Source: Hyperoodon ampullatus
Lineage: Eukaryota > Chordata > Mammalia > Artiodactyla > Ziphiidae
Reading direction: 5' to 3'
Length of the DNA: 64,000 nt
Assembly: GCA_949752795.1 (NCBI GenBank)
Contig: OX457063.1
Span: forward strand, 69,587,783-69,651,782
Positions 1 through 12,740 of the stretch are shown here, in pieces; position 1 is the stretch's first letter, and the number at the start of each line of letters is the position of its first letter. The notes beneath the pieces were generated by a model, which did no database searches, had not been told where the DNA came from, and was given only the letters and a program-made list of their open reading frames with translations. Position numbers and translations under genes: made by a program.

Positions 1-1571
1 AGACTGCCTATTACCTCTTCATTTGTTAGGTCTGGTGGGTTTTTATCTTGCTCCTTCTCCTGCTGTGTGTTTTTCTGTCTTCTCATTTTGCTTATGTTAC
101 TGTGTTTGGGGTCTCCTTTTTGCAGGCTGCAGGTTCGTAGTTCCTGTTGTTTTTGGTGTCTGTCCCCAGTGGCTAAGGTTGGTTTAGTGGGTTGTGTAGG
201 CTTCCTGGTGGAGGGGACTAGTGCCTGTGTTGTGGTGGATGAGGCTGGATCTTGTCTTTCTGGTGGGCAGGTCCACGTCTGGTGGTGTGTTTTGGGGTGT
301 CTGCGGACTTTTTATGATTTTAGGCCACCTCTCTGCTAATGGGTGGCATTGTGTTCCTGTCTTGCTAGTTGTTTGGCATAGGGTGTCCAGCACTGTAGCT
401 TGCTGGTCGTTGAGTGAAGCTGGGTGCTGGTGTTGAGATGGAGATCTCTGGAAGATTTTCGCCGTTTGATATTATGTGGAGCTGGGAGGTCTCTTGTGGA
501 CCAGTGTCCTGAAGTTGGCTCTCCCACCTCAGAGGCACAGCACTGACTCCTGGCTCCTCAATTTGGGATGATTTGTTGTCTATTCATGTATTCCACAGAT
601 GCAGAGTACATCAAGTTGATTGTGGAGCTTTAATCCGCTGCTTCTGAGGCTGCTGAGAGAGGTTTCCCTTTCTCTTCTTTGTTCTCACAGCACCTGGGTC
701 TCAGCTTTGGATTTGGCCCCGCCTCTGCGTGTAGGTCGCCGGAGGGCGTCTGTTCTTCGCTCAGACAGGACAGGGTTAAAGGAGCAGCCTCTTCGGGGAC
801 TCTGGCTCCCTCAGGCCGGGCGGGAGGGAGGGGCACGGAGTGCGGGGCGAGCCTGCAGTGGCAGAGGTCGGCGTGACGTTGCACTAGCCCGAGGCGCGCC
901 GTGCGTTCTCCCAGGGAAGCCGTCCCTGGATCCCGGGACTCCGGCTGTGGCGGCCTGAACAGGCTCCCGGAAGGGCGGTGTGGACAGTGACTTGCGCTCG
1001 CACACAGGCTTCTTGGTGGCGGCAGCAGCAGCCCTAGCGTCCCACGCCCGTCTCTGGGCTCCGCGCTTTCAGCCGCGACTCGCGCCCGTCTGTGGAGCCC
1101 CTTTAAGCAGCGCTCTTAATCCCCTCTCCTCGCGCACCAGGAAACCAAGCGGGCAGAAAAAGTCTCTTGCCTCTTCGGCAGCTCCAGAGTTTTCCCGGAC
1201 TCCCTCCCGGCTAGCTGTGGCACATTAGCCCCCTTCAGGCTGAGTTCTCGCCGCCAGCCCCAGTCCTCTCCCTGCGCTCTGACCGAAGCCCGAGCCTCAG
1301 CTTCCAGCGCCGCCCGCCCCGGCGGGCGAGCAGACAAGCCTCTCGGGCTGGTGAGTGCCGCTCGGCACCGCTCCTCTGTGCGGGAATCTCTCCGCTTTGC
1401 CCTACCCAGGTATGTGGGGAGTTTCTTGCCTTTTGGGAGGTCTGGGGTCTTCTGCCAGCGTTCAGTAGGTGTTCTGTAGGAGTTGTTCCACGTGTAGCTG
1501 TATTTCTGGTGTATCCATGGGGAGGAAGGTGATCTCCGCGTCTTACTCTTCCGCCATCTTACCCGGAAGTC
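1..1571 (-). mobile_element. L1 5' UTR, antisense to FMNL2, running off the left edge
   Basis: On the minus strand the sequence begins at about 1571 with acttccgggtaagatggcgg and continues through a GC- and CpG-rich block (about 700-1400) into the less GC-rich start of the window. This is the form of a cetartiodactyl/carnivore-type L1 5' UTR: YY1-type site at the very start, then an internal promoter. No ORF1 is reached, so the remainder, if present, lies left of base 1. The many CpGs still present suggest a fairly young copy. Small open frames here are not genes. Confidence 0.8.
1551..1570 (-). promoter_or_regulatory. L1 promoter start: YY1-type and ETS-type motifs
   Basis: The minus strand reads aagatggcgg at 1560-1551 (YY1-type core ATGGCGG) next to acttccggg (ETS-type core) at 1570-1562. 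A YY1 site at the first bases of the L1 5' UTR is known to set the L1 start site in other mammals. Activity in this copy is not shown. Confidence 0.5.
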
Positions 1572-1644
1572 CATAGGAGTAATTTTTAAAAATTATTTTA
1601 AAATGGGCACAAAGATATTGGTAGCATTGATATAATTTTTATTG

Positions 1645-1885
1645 GGGAAAAAAGCTTTTGTTCAGTGTCCACTGTGTGCCAGGCACTGTTCTAAGAGCCT
1701 TCTGTGATTATTCACTGCTGACAATGGCTCTATGAGATAGATAGCTGTTACTATTACTGTCCCTATGAGGAAACCGAGGCCTCTAGTGGTTAAGCCACTT
1801 GCCTGGGATCAAACAGTGAGTGAAGGAGGTAGGATTTGAAGTGAGGTGCCCTGACTCAAACTGTCACACCATGTGATCCTGCCTG
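1645..1885 (+). repeat. MIR element
   Basis: Near-complete MIR pattern: gtgccaggcactgttctaag, then ctatgagatagatagctgtt, cctatgaggaaaccgaggc, and a tail with cttgcctgggatcaaacagt. Diverged, as expected of this old tRNA-derived SINE. Confidence 0.8.
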
Positions 1886-3599
1886 TATATTCACAGGATG
1901 ATTTTTTCCCCCAGTAAATATATTGTTTTAATATCAGCGTGTCCACATGGAGTTATGTTAAGTTGTACTGTGCAGGAGAGGATTTGCTAATCCTTCCCAG
2001 AAGATGTGCCTTTTTCTACTTTATCCAAAGGTGCCAAATGCTCTAGTGGAGACCATGATCAATATGTTGGAATATTTATAATTATTAGAAGATAAGGTCA
2101 TATAGAAACATGAAGAATGTTTCCTAAATGAATGACAAGAGTAAGATGGAAAGTTCTCTGTTAATATAGTTTTATTTTCACCTATTTGCAATGGGAAGGC
2201 ATTGAAAGGAAAGTTTATTGAATGAAGATAGTGACTATTTTTATGGAAGGGGAGATTATGAATAAACTTTTTTCTTTTCAGGTTTTTGTTCAACTCTTTT
2301 TGTTGATGAGGCACTTGAGGCCCAGCTTGAAGACCTTGTTCTCTAAGACCTAAGGAATAGGTACTGCAGACCTATTTCCATGTATGGCCCATATGGCTCA
2401 TTGGCCTTCACTGCAATAGATACTTCTGTTCAAAGCAGTTTTCTTGATCTCTTTGTAACAGTGATCCTATTTAAACATATGGAAACACCAGCTCTGTACC
2501 AGTTTGCTTATAAAGTAAGTGGTATCTTGAAAGAGTTGAGTTCTTTTAAGCTCTTACAAGTTTTTATTTCAGCGGGAGCATTTTACCTTGAGTTGTAATT
2601 GTTGGGGGTAGAAGATCACCTAACCTCTTAACTTAAACTGTTATAATATCACATAAAAAATATCTTCGAATTCTATAGTTAGAAGCCAAAGCACTTTCTG
2701 TGTTGATTCCCAACAAGGAGGTTGAACTCAGTTTTGTTCATTTTCCAGCTTCTATAAATTAAGAATGTAATTTCTGAAACAATCATTATTCTCTTCTCTC
2801 TTCCTTCTTCTCCCCCCAAATTCTATAAAATCAACTCAGGTCTTTTACAGTTGTCATGACTGAGAGTTGTAATCTGTATTTTATTCTATGTGTATTCATT
2901 TTCCTTAACTTTGTTTATTCTAAAATTTCCCTATGGAAGGATCTTGAAGAATTTACCCTAGCTGCCAATTTAAAGGGGAAACTCTACAAAGAAAAATATA
3001 TTTAAACAGTTATTTTCAAGGCTTGAATTCTTTCTGTTCACCAGACGAGATGGCAGGTGCTGATTAAAATTTTCATTAACACTTACTTTAGAAGGAGAGA
3101 AAATACTGCAAAGGAGTGGAAGAAAAAAGAACAATGAGGAGATGATCATTATAGCCAACACCTGAGTTTTATTTCTGAGCAAGGAGAACTGTTGAAGATG
3201 TTCTTTAACCTGCTAGACTGTTGACCTGAAGATCAAAGGTCACAGAAAATGCAGTACCCAGTACCCATCTATAAAATAAAGACTTTCTGAAGTCCTAGAC
3301 TTTCCAAAAATAATCTGTAACTACAAATTGTCACTTTGCCTTTTCAGCACATTTGTAAGCAGAAACAAGTCGAAAGTGTTAGGTTGTTGTGTTTCAGATT
3401 TGTGCATTTCTTTTTTATTTGGTGTTGTAAACAGAGAAAAATGTACTTGGGTTAAGAGTGTACATTCCACATTCTCAGCTTGGAACTTATTTTAAGGGCC
3501 TTGCTTGTGAAAATGGTGACAGCTTTAATTGTAGCTTGTGGGTGCACCATACTGGCAGATTTGCCAGACATTTCCCACTGTGAGAAAGACTGATTCACT
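1886..3599. other. Intronic, no gene recognised
   Basis: A/T-rich FMNL2 intron. I see no exon with acceptable borders and no repeat I can name. Open frames here are short and unremarkable. Confidence 0.6.
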
Positions 3600-3606
3600 T
3601 GTTCTA

Positions 3607-3610
<4 letters not shown>

Positions 3611-3638
<28 letters not shown>

Positions 3639-3830
3639 GCGGTACGCGGGCCTCTCACTGCTGTGGCCTCTCCCATTGCGGAGCACAGGCCCCGGATGCA
3701 CAGGCTCAGCAGCCATGGCTCACGGGCCCAGCCGCTCTGCAGCATGTGGGATCCTCCCAGACCAGGGCACGAACCCGTGTCCCCTGCATCGGCAGGCGGA
3801 CTCTCAACCACTGCGCCACCAGGGAAGCCC
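3611..3830 (-). mobile_element. Cetacean tRNA-derived SINE (CHR type), full copy
   Basis: Reverse orientation: poly(T) 3611-3638, body to gggaagccc at 3830. Flanked by a 14-bp target-site duplication tgttctacctcttt (3600-3613 and 3831-3844). Confidence 0.93.
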
Positions 3831-4104
3831 TGTTCTACCTCTTTATTGGGTCTTTTCTGTGATAGAAAACTGACTAAAAGAGGCTATGTGGAACTGGAAA
3901 AACAAGTCACCTGGCCAGGGCATTGTTGGGTTCTGTCTCACAGAGTCTCAGATCAGATCTAGGACCTGCCTCATAGGTTGTGAGATTAAATTAACAATTC
4001 CTATAAAGAACCTGGTGCAACAGTGAGTAGTCAATAAATAAGTACATAGAATTGAGAAAAATACTAAAGATGACTCAGCAAATTCCTACAGGCATGGTCT
4101 AGTG

Positions 4105-4395
4105 TCTTCATCTGCAAGATTTATTGCATACTTAATATGTGAAGGGTGCTTTGTCAAGTGCTGAGGATACAGAAGGATACATGGAATAATGTTTGTACGT
4201 GATTCATGACTGATAAAAGAATTTTTCATACTTACATCATTATATCTTCATGAAATCTTGGGGAGGTGTTCAAGAGTTATTAGCCCCATTTTACAGATGA
4301 GGAGGCTCAGAGAAGTTATCCATAGGTAGTAAGTGATAGAGCCAGGATTTATAATCAAAGTCTTCTGACTTCTTTCCACTGTGTCAGTGTCTTTA
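4105..4395 (+). repeat. MIR-like element
   Basis: Degraded MIR features: ttagccccattttacagatg, aggaggctcagagaagttat, gagccaggatttataatc. The left part (4105-4210) is poorly preserved. Confidence 0.6.
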
Positions 4396-6070
4396 TATAT
4401 GATTTGATTGAGAAGCGTGTGTGTTCACGCACATACGCACTAACACATGTTCAGTATCACTTGTGTATAACCAGAACTAATGATATGGAACCTTAGAGGC
4501 TAGAGTGAACAGTCAAACCTAGGGAAGAGTCATGACTTGGTCTGCATGTGAAACAACATGAGGAAGGCTGGGAGGAGTGGGTAGGAGAGGGGAGAGGAAG
4601 GGAGAGCGGTATGAGCAGCGGGTCAGTGGTGAGACTGCGTGGTTTGTTTAGGAAACAGTGAATAGATGAGTCTGGCTGGAAGTAGCGTAGAGCCAGTTTA
4701 TGTACTACGTCGAAGGCCAGGCTGTGGAATTGTCATTTTAGCTCACTGACAATATTTTATTGAAGATTTACGAAAAGAAGGGCCAAAGGATGAACATAGA
4801 AATATTTCTTTTGAAAAGTCACAGGAGTTAGATGGTTTCCTTGTACACTTCTCATGTAGGGTCATATCCTGATTAATTAGCCACTCCATAGCAAATGCCT
4901 TTGACAAAAGGAATATAATTGAAAATCAGAAAATTCAGACTGTTGATCCTCCATTCATATGATGGAGTCTGTTGATTCACTGATTCCATTCAAAAAGCAT
5001 GTAATGAGACCTTTTGACTTACAGGTTGTGTTCTAGCTATCACCTGGTCCTCTAACAGGAAATACAGATCAATAGAAAATTTCAGTAACTGATTTAAAAG
5101 AAAAAAGGTTCATAAGGAGTTTTGTGTACCCAGCCCCCCGTCTCTGTTTCTGTCTTTGTCTCTCTGTTTCCCCTCCTCCTTTACCCCCACATTGAACTAT
5201 CTGGGTTCTACTCTTTCAGCTGTTTCTTTTGGCTGTAGGGACAGAAAAGTGCTTGACTCATTTTTTTTTTTTTTTAGCATCAAGTATTTTATGAGTTTAA
5301 TTGATAGAAAAAATATGCCCAGGTGATGTCATGTCTGAACGGTAAGGGAGAGGAAACCTAAAACCCCAAATCTTGGTAAAGTTCTATTAGCCAGACCTTG
5401 GAACCATAAAAGACTATTACAGTTATGCCAAACGATGTGACATACTTAATTGGCATTGCATTCTGTTGGGCTGAACCCTTACATTAGCTTCCAGGGGAGT
5501 TCTAATTTATCTATTTATAGGTAGATATTAGTTTAATTTCTGAATAGTTAGACCTTTGAAGACACTTTTGGTAAGAGGCAAAAATACATACCTTGTCTTT
5601 TTCCTGTTGCCATTTGGACCTAGATATTATGAATCCCACAAATGTTGGCATGGAGACTCCACAGAATATTTTTGAAAACCTTTTTGCTGGACTCTGGGAA
5701 AACCTGGTTAGGTCAGTTCAGGAAACATTCCTTTCACGGTTCTGCAGTAATATACTGTCCTTGGATAATACAGGCTCAGAGGGAGGGGCAGACATAGAAA
5801 ACTCACATATAAGAATATGTCTAGAAATAAGCATATGTTGTGAAGATAATAGGTGGGTGATCAGACTTTTTTTAAGGCATCACTGGGTGAACAGTGGCTT
5901 CTGTTTGGTGTTGACTAAGAGCTTGGTGCTTTGCAGATGTAGATCTCTAAACAAACAAATCCAGGATTTGATCACATCTAGCTTTTCGTTAGGAGTAGGT
6001 CTTTCTCCTGTACATCCAGAATTATCATAGACATGTTACTTATCATTCATTCTTATGTTATCACCCATTG
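4396..6070. other. Intronic, no gene recognised
   Basis: No supported exon. A 145-codon frame at 5593-6030 has no recognisable protein features, no splice context and no homologue I know; I treat it as chance. A poly(T) tract lies at 5260-5275. Confidence 0.55.
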
Positions 6071-6490
6071 TTATATTTTTTAAGCATACTGCTTTTATTT
6101 TTTATTATTTTTTTGTGGTAAGAACCCTTACCGTGAGATCTACACTCTTCACAATTTTTAAGTGTATAATACATTGTTGTCGACTATAGGCAAGATGTCA
6201 TACAGCAGATCTCTAGAACTTACTTACCTTGCATAACTGAAACTTTATACCTTTAACTCCCCACTTTGCCCTCTCTTAAGCCCCTGGCAACCACCATTCT
6301 ACTCTCTGCTTCAGTGAGTTTGACTATTTCAGATATCTCATATAAATAGAATCATGCAGCATTTGTCCTTCTGTGATTGGCTTATTTCACATAGAGTAAT
6401 GTCCTCGAGGTTCAGCTGTGTTATTACATATTGTAGGATTTCCTTTAATTGAAGGCTGAATAATATTCCAGTGTATGTATTTACCACAGT
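6071..6490 (-). mobile_element. Old L1 3' fragment
   Basis: Reverse-strand L1 3' region. Marker phrases on the plus strand are gcccctggcaaccaccattc, atagaatcatgcagcatttg and ggctgaataatattccagtg, common in L1M-class elements. Confidence 0.75.
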
Positions 6491-6499
6491 TTCTTCTTT

Positions 6500-6990
6500 T
6501 TCTTTTTGTAACTTTAAATTTTGATATCATTGAAAACTTTAAAAAAAAACAACAATAGTACAATGATCCCCCTTATGCTCTTTACACAGATTCAACAATT
6601 GTTTTAACATTTTGTACCTAAATTTACTCTACCATTTGCACATTTGCTTTGTAAACATACACACCTTTTAACCATTTGAGAATAAGTTACAGAATCATGC
6701 CCTTTTATACCTAATTATTTTAGTATAGGTACCCTAAGAACAAATATACCTACACTAAAATTATTATTTTAGTTACAATTTTAGTTATAACATGCTCTTA
6801 AATAACCATGGTATAATTATTAAAATCAGAACTTTTACATATTGACACAATTTTTAGTTCAGTTTCATCAATTATCCCAGTCTATTTCATAACATTTTTT
6901 TCAAATTCTGTCCAGAATCTAACACAAGGATCATTTACTATGCTTAGTTGTGCCTGTGTAGCGTCCTTTAACTTGGAACAGTTCCTTACC
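6500..6990 (-). repeat. A/T-rich, probable old L1 3' UTR
   Basis: Resembles old L1M 3' UTR (cacagattcaacaattgttt; later agcgtcctttaacttggaac), heavily diverged. Family uncertain. Confidence 0.45.
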
Positions 6991-6997
6991 CTTTCTT

Positions 6998-7075
6998 AGT
7001 TCCCCGACCAGGGACTGAACCCGGGCCACGGCAGTGAAAGCGCTGAGTCCTAACCACTGGACCACCAGGGAATTC
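6998..7075 (-). mobile_element. Truncated tRNA-derived SINE
   Basis: Head of the shorter tRNA-SINE form in reverse (ttccccgaccagggactgaa through ccactggaccaccagggaat), with no poly(T) tail. Confidence 0.75.
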
Positions 7076-7119
7076 GCAATGCTTTTTTTTTCATGACTTT
7101 AATATTGTGTGTGTATGTG

Positions 7120-8165
7120 AATATGTAATTTAGTTTAATTTTTATTGAGATATAATTGTGTAACATCATGTAAGTTTAAGTTGTACAATGTGTTGATTTG
7201 ATATATTTGTACATTGCAATGATTACTACCATAGCATCAGCTAAAACTCCTATCACACCACATCATTGCTATTTTTTTTAAACCATATTTTATCCATTCA
7301 TCTGTTGATGGACATTTAGGTTGTTTCTACATCTTGACTTTTGTGAATAATGCTACAAGGAATAGGTGAGTGCAGATACCTCTTCAAGATTCTGATCTCA
7401 GTTCTTTTAGATAAATACCCAGAAGTGGGATTGCTGGATCATTACATATAGAAGTTCTACTTTTGTTTGAGGAACCTCCATACTGTTTTCCATAGTGGTT
7501 GTACAACTTGCATTCCCACCAACAGTGTACATGAGTTCTAATTTATACACCTTCTTGTCGACACTTGTTTTTCTTGTCTTTTTTTTTTTTTTTTTGGCGG
7601 TATGCTGGCCTCTCACTGTTGTGGCCTCTCCCGTTGCGGAGCACAGGCTCCAGACGCGCAGGCTCAGCGGCCATGGCTCACGGGCCCAGCCGCTCTGCGG
7701 CATGTGGGATCCTCCCGGACCGGGGCATGAACTCGTGTCCCCTGCATCGGCAGGCAGACTCTCAACCACTGCGCCACCAGGGGAGCCCTCTTGTCTTTTT
7801 TGATAATGGCCATCTGACAGGTGTGAGGTGCTGTCTCATTGTGGTTTTGATTTGCATTTCCCTGATGATTAGTGAGCATTTTTAATATACCTGTTGGCCA
7901 TTTGTATGTATTCTCTGGAGAAATGTCTGTTCAAGTCCTTTGCCATTCTTTAATTAGATAATTTTTGTTTGTTTTTGCTATTGATTTGTGGGAGTTTCTT
8001 GTATATTCTGGATATTAAGCCCTTATCAGATATTTGGTCTGCAAATATTTTCTCCCATTCCATAGGTTACCTTTTCATTCTGTCTCCTTTACTGTGCAGA
8101 AGCTTTTTCATTTTGTGTAGTCCCACTTGTCTGTTACATTCCTAAACCTAAGGAACTAGTTCAAA
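7120..8165 (-). mobile_element. Old L1 3' fragment interrupted by a SINE
   Basis: Reverse-strand L1: tttattgagatataattgtg, then ccattcatctgttgatggac, agaagtgggattgctggatc, gataatggccatctgacagg and ttctcccattccataggtta. The SINE at 7581-7788 splits it. Confidence 0.85.
7581..7788 (-). mobile_element. Cetacean tRNA-derived SINE inside an L1
   Basis: Reverse copy with target-site duplication tcttgtctttttt (from 7572 and from 7789). It inserted into the older L1, which continues on both sides. Confidence 0.92.
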
Positions 8166-11100
8166 ATTACTATAGCTTTCTTTTAGATTCTCTTACAATG
8201 AATGGTGGTTTAAGCATAGCAAAACATGGCTCTAACCAGAACTCCAATGAACATTGTATGTAATTCAGGCTATGAATATGTACCTGGCAAGAGAAATTCC
8301 TGTGTATTTAATCTGTGGTCAAGCAGATCCAAGAGAGCTACTTCCTCAGGTTTCCTTTGCAGACTTCGCTATTCTTTTTGCCTTCTGGAGTCCAAAATTC
8401 AGGTTTTACTTGCCTTGACATTTCTTAGAAGAAGTCAACTGGTTGGATCTCACTAAACAGTCATTCTGACAGGTTTTCAAAACAGAGATAATTTTTTTTT
8501 TCTGCATAGCACCTGCTGCCAGTGCTGTGCAGGTCGAGGTGCTCACTACAGGCTCCTGGGTAGAAAGCACAGTTGTCACTATAGTACTAAACAGGACACA
8601 TTGTATAGGTTTCTTAAAAGATATTTGCAACAATTGCTTGTTTTTTGTGCCTCTTACTCCTACTAGCATTGACTGTAACTTCGTTTATTATTATTTCATG
8701 TAACTTATAACCATAAAATTAATACAAGTGGTTAGAGTCATTTCTCTCTGGTTTTGATCTGAAGTCAATGTTGGCATCTGTTTGTTTCCACATTCATAGA
8801 ACTTGGGGAATTCTACCTGGCATCTCTTCCAAGATAGTGTCTTATCTTTGAATCATGAGGACAATGTTTAGTTTTCATTCAGTAACAAGAGAGCAGGCAG
8901 TTCTCACAGTTGATGGAGAAGAGGGCCTGAGAAATTTGGTGGTGTTTCTGTCAAAATGACCTCTCAAAAAACAGGATTTCCTTACAACCCTTGAGACCTC
9001 AGAAAGATAGCCCTAAATATCCCTTCCCCATTGCCTTTCCTACAAATGGCAGGAACGCCAAAAGTTAGACTCAGGGCTGCTTTCTGCCTCTGGAAAACCC
9101 CTCTTTTGTGTCCACGGATCCAGGGCCTCAAAACTCTGCTTGCCCGTCTGGCAGAGGAAAGGTTCTTGGACGCAATTTAGTGTCCCCATCCCGTGGTCCA
9201 GGCGTTGGGCCACAACCTCTCTGTAAATATGTCATTCCCTTGTTTTTCCATTTGGAATCTGAGGTAGTTCTCTGATCCTGACGTCTTGGGGAACTGCCCC
9301 CCATCACCAGAGAAACATAATTGTTGCAGCACCTTGTTTGACTTTTGACTGTTCCCTTTAACTTGAAGGAATTGTTACGTGTATTCAGAATGAATACGTT
9401 ACTGTCTGTTATGGGATGTCACTGAAAATGGTGGAGTACAGGATCCATAAAAGCAGTGAGAAAACTGGCAAAACATGCCAGAATCAACTTTTTCATAACT
9501 CTAGAGATTAAAGTCTTGTAACAATCTGGGGAGCATCTATTTAGGAAAAACAACTGAATCTCAGAACAGCTAGCTTTGTGAGATTTTAACTTGTGCTGTT
9601 TTTCCTCTCCAGATCCACAGTCGCCTCAAAAACCAATAGTTCTGTAATCACAGTGCAAACCGTCAGTGTGGTAGGCAGTGGAGAGGGGGCAGAATGGACT
9701 TGAAGGTCTTTCTAAGCCTCTCTTCTTCCTCCTTCTGCATTAAGCTGTGATGGACCCTGAGATTTGAGAACTGCTAGTGAGGAAGCCAATTTCAAGTCTT
9801 AGCTGAGGGAACATACCCCATTAACTGCTGACAACATCTAGGATCACTTAAGACATATTAGATAGGGCAGGACTAGAGCTTATCTGCCTCAGTCATCCGT
9901 AGGAGACCACAGGGCAACTAGTGCTGCCTCCCACTGGGGCCTTTTGAATATATCACAGTGAACTGGGGGCAGTCTCCAACTGTCCTGTTGGCTCTGTTTT
10001 AGTTGTTTCCAAATAACTTCAGGAAGAAACCATCATAGTACTTGGTTTCACTGTATGTAATTCTGTAATGGGACATATGCCAACAATATTCGTTTTCCAT
10101 AGAAGCACCCATATCTTCTACTGAGTCACTGATGTAATTAATCCCTGTAAAGCTCAGGTCTTTGTGGAAAGTTGATTCAAATAGCCAAAGCGGGATGATC
10201 AGTGCTTGTGAAAGGTGAAGGTAGCTTAGCCTACAGGGCTGTGACATAGAACCGGATGCGGCCTTATCTACCCTTTTAAAGATAATGCACTGAATCATAT
10301 GTACTTGTGTTAACATGACCATGCAGCAGCACCTTGTACACACAGTGTTTGGCTGTGATGACACATCTCATCTGAGCTGTTGGCATTTTTAATTGGTGAT
10401 GGATCATTGCTGTGAAATTCCAGCCCTGCCTAAGTGAGTCAGTGTGACTCATACATTTGGTAGAAATTTGTGGCACTAATCAATAAGCTCATCCGTTTTC
10501 CCTGGAAACTGTTAATCATTGTATTCAGGTCAATTGGCATCCAGGTGGATGTGTGCAGCACCAGGGAATAGGATTTTAAAAGCTTAGTTGTTCTGATGAT
10601 ACTTGGTTCTTTTGCTGCCTGTGTTGTGGTGGAATTTGGGCTCTTCAGAGAAACCCTCAGCTTGGCTTTCCACTTAAGGACCAACTCTCTACTTAAGAGG
10701 CCTTTAGGAAACATTCTTCTGTGGGATAACTAAAGTGGGAAAAGCATTATCATCATACGATCTAGTCAGCTTTCTGCCTTTAGATGAATGTAAACCTAGA
10801 CCATCTGTAAGGGTTTGTTTTTTGTGCAACTTTTTTTTTTTCTTTATTTGGAAAGTAATATACATTCATTGTAGAAAATTTTAAATATAGATAAAAATAA
10901 TGAATGGAAGTGTCTTGTAATTCCACTGTTCAAAGACTCATGAGATGGTGTGTTTTAAATCTGCATTAGTAACATTTCATGTTCAGTTATGTTCATTGTA
11001 TGTCACCTTTCTGATACTTATCCCACAATTTTGTCCATTCCTTTTATACTTATTCTTGAATTAGAGCCTCATTTAAAAACAACTTTCATATGCCTAAAGA

Positions 11101-12010
11101 CAGTTACTAAGAGTAGGTCTGTCTTATTAACTCAGTCAAATATGGCTTGATTGAGAAAAGGTTATATGAGGATTTTAAGTATCTTGCTTTGCAAAAAAGT
11201 GTTCTGGTTTGAGGTGTGACTGTTATCACTCTACCATATTGTGCTGTGCAGGTATGTGTACTGTTACTGAATTCATTTTACACGTTAGAATGTGCATGCA
11301 GCAGAAGGGGTGGGCTGGGTGTGGACAGAGAACATCTTAATACAGGGGCTATCGATATAACCTCTTGCTTCCTAAACTAGATGGTGGCAGAAGCAACATC
11401 TTCATCTTTCATTTTCCCTTAGCACTTAATAGAGTTTAGCATGAACAGTAGATGCTTGGTAAAACCAACTTTGGACCTTAAACACTAGGTTTGGTTTGAT
11501 TTCCTGTGGTTGGTAGAGAGCACCAGAGGCCAGTTCTTATAGATTGCTTACCTCGTCCAGGTGTCCTTGTGGAAAGTGGATATGTAGTAAATTGTTAGTC
11601 CTAATTCTGTTAGTCAAGTTGGGGGATCTAGTAAAACCAGCACCATGAGGATGTGTTCTTTGGATAGTATCAACATTGTGCATTGGAGCTGAATTTAAAA
11701 CATGTCCAAAAAGAAAAAAGGTAATAAAGTTACTCAGATGACAACTAAAGCAAATAAACCAAATATTTAATTACATAAATTGTCAAATTCCACAAAATGT
11801 TCATGCTGAAGAGTAGATTAATATACATGCTAACCCATGACACAGTCCCTGAAATTTAACCTTGGAGATTTAAGGTGATCCTCAGTTAAGTTGTTTGCAA
11901 ATACTTTGTGTTTGCCAAAGAGTTGTGAATTAATTAGGAGTGCATTTTCTTAATTGGGGAAAATTTTGTAGATGAGAATTCCAAAATATAGAGCAAAATT
12001 TCCTATTAAG
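8166..12010. other. Intronic, mostly unique
   Basis: No exon found. Minus-strand frames at 9999-10714 (121, 66 and 91 codons, in different frames) are the longest here and I do not recognise them. 10820-11050 resembles an old LINE-type fragment (tttggaaagtaatatacatt), family uncertain. Confidence 0.5.
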
Positions 12011-12020
12011 TTAAAAAACA

Positions 12021-12239
12021 GGGCTTCCCTGGTGGAGCAGTGGTTGAGAGTCCGCCTGCCAATGCAGGGGACATGGGTTTGTGCCCCGGTCCGGGAGGAT
12101 CCCACATGCCGCGGAGCGGCTGGGCCCGTGAGCCATGGCCACTGAGCCTGCGTGTCCGGAACCTGTGCTCCGCAACGGGAGAGGCCACAACAGTGAGAGG
12201 CCTGCGTACCACAAAACAACAACAACAACAACAAAAACA
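12021..12239 (+). mobile_element. Cetacean tRNA-derived SINE
   Basis: Forward copy from gggcttccctggtgg, ending in an acaacaacaac-rich tail (12211-12239). Confidence 0.9.
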
Positions 12240-12589
12240 TCCTCACTTGCCCAATAAGTGATTTAGGATAAAGATTTAAAAAGAAAATTTTGCTCAGCAA
12301 GTGGATCAGCCACTGTGTTCTGAAGAAGTTGCTCAGATGCTTCTGTTCTTAACCAACTAAGCCTTAATCCTGTATGGTGAAATAATTATTGGAGGGGTGG
12401 GGGAAAGACACCTATGTAGGACCGAGGCAGAAAATGCTGTTGGGATAATATGATACAAACATTTGACAAGGAACTCATCAGCACATAGGGCTGTAGGTGG
12501 TAGCTTTTTCACATGATCATCTGATAGATTGCTGATGAGTCAAATTGTGAAGCAACTTGTAGAAAGTGACTGCCCTGAATCCCAGTGAG

Positions 12590-12740
12590 GAGACTTGGGG
12601 GTCTGGTCTCATCTCTTACTTCTATTCAATACTTGCTCTGCAGATGTAACATCTTTGGGCATCAGTTTTCTCATCTGTTTCAGGAAAGGTTGATGTAAAT
12701 GATACCACAGATCTCCTTCAGCTGTCAGTGCTATGGTTGT
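12590..12740 (-). repeat. MIR-family fragment, degraded
   Basis: Contains the phrases gggcatcagttttctcatct and agatctccttcagctgtcag, typical of a reversed MIR-class core. Low identity. Confidence 0.4.

Noticed and set aside
620..1574. CpG-rich region with open frames as a host CpG-island promoter and first exon
   Set aside because: The sequence reads as an L1 5' UTR on the minus strand; the CpG content and frames come from that element.
3538..3962. Several 60-120 codon frames with recurring RSTGSGCAGSAAMAHGPSRS-like peptides, here and at about ten other sites
   Set aside because: These are all translations of the same tRNA-derived SINE in various frames, not a protein family.
5593..6030. 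145-codon open frame on the plus strand
   Set aside because: No recognisable protein, no splice sites or polyadenylation context, located deep in an FMNL2 intron; length is within chance for this much sequence.
9999..10714. Three successive minus-strand frames (121, 66, 91 codons) suggesting a broken retrogene
   Set aside because: I found no protein family, poly(T)/A tail or flanking direct repeat. A translated search would decide.
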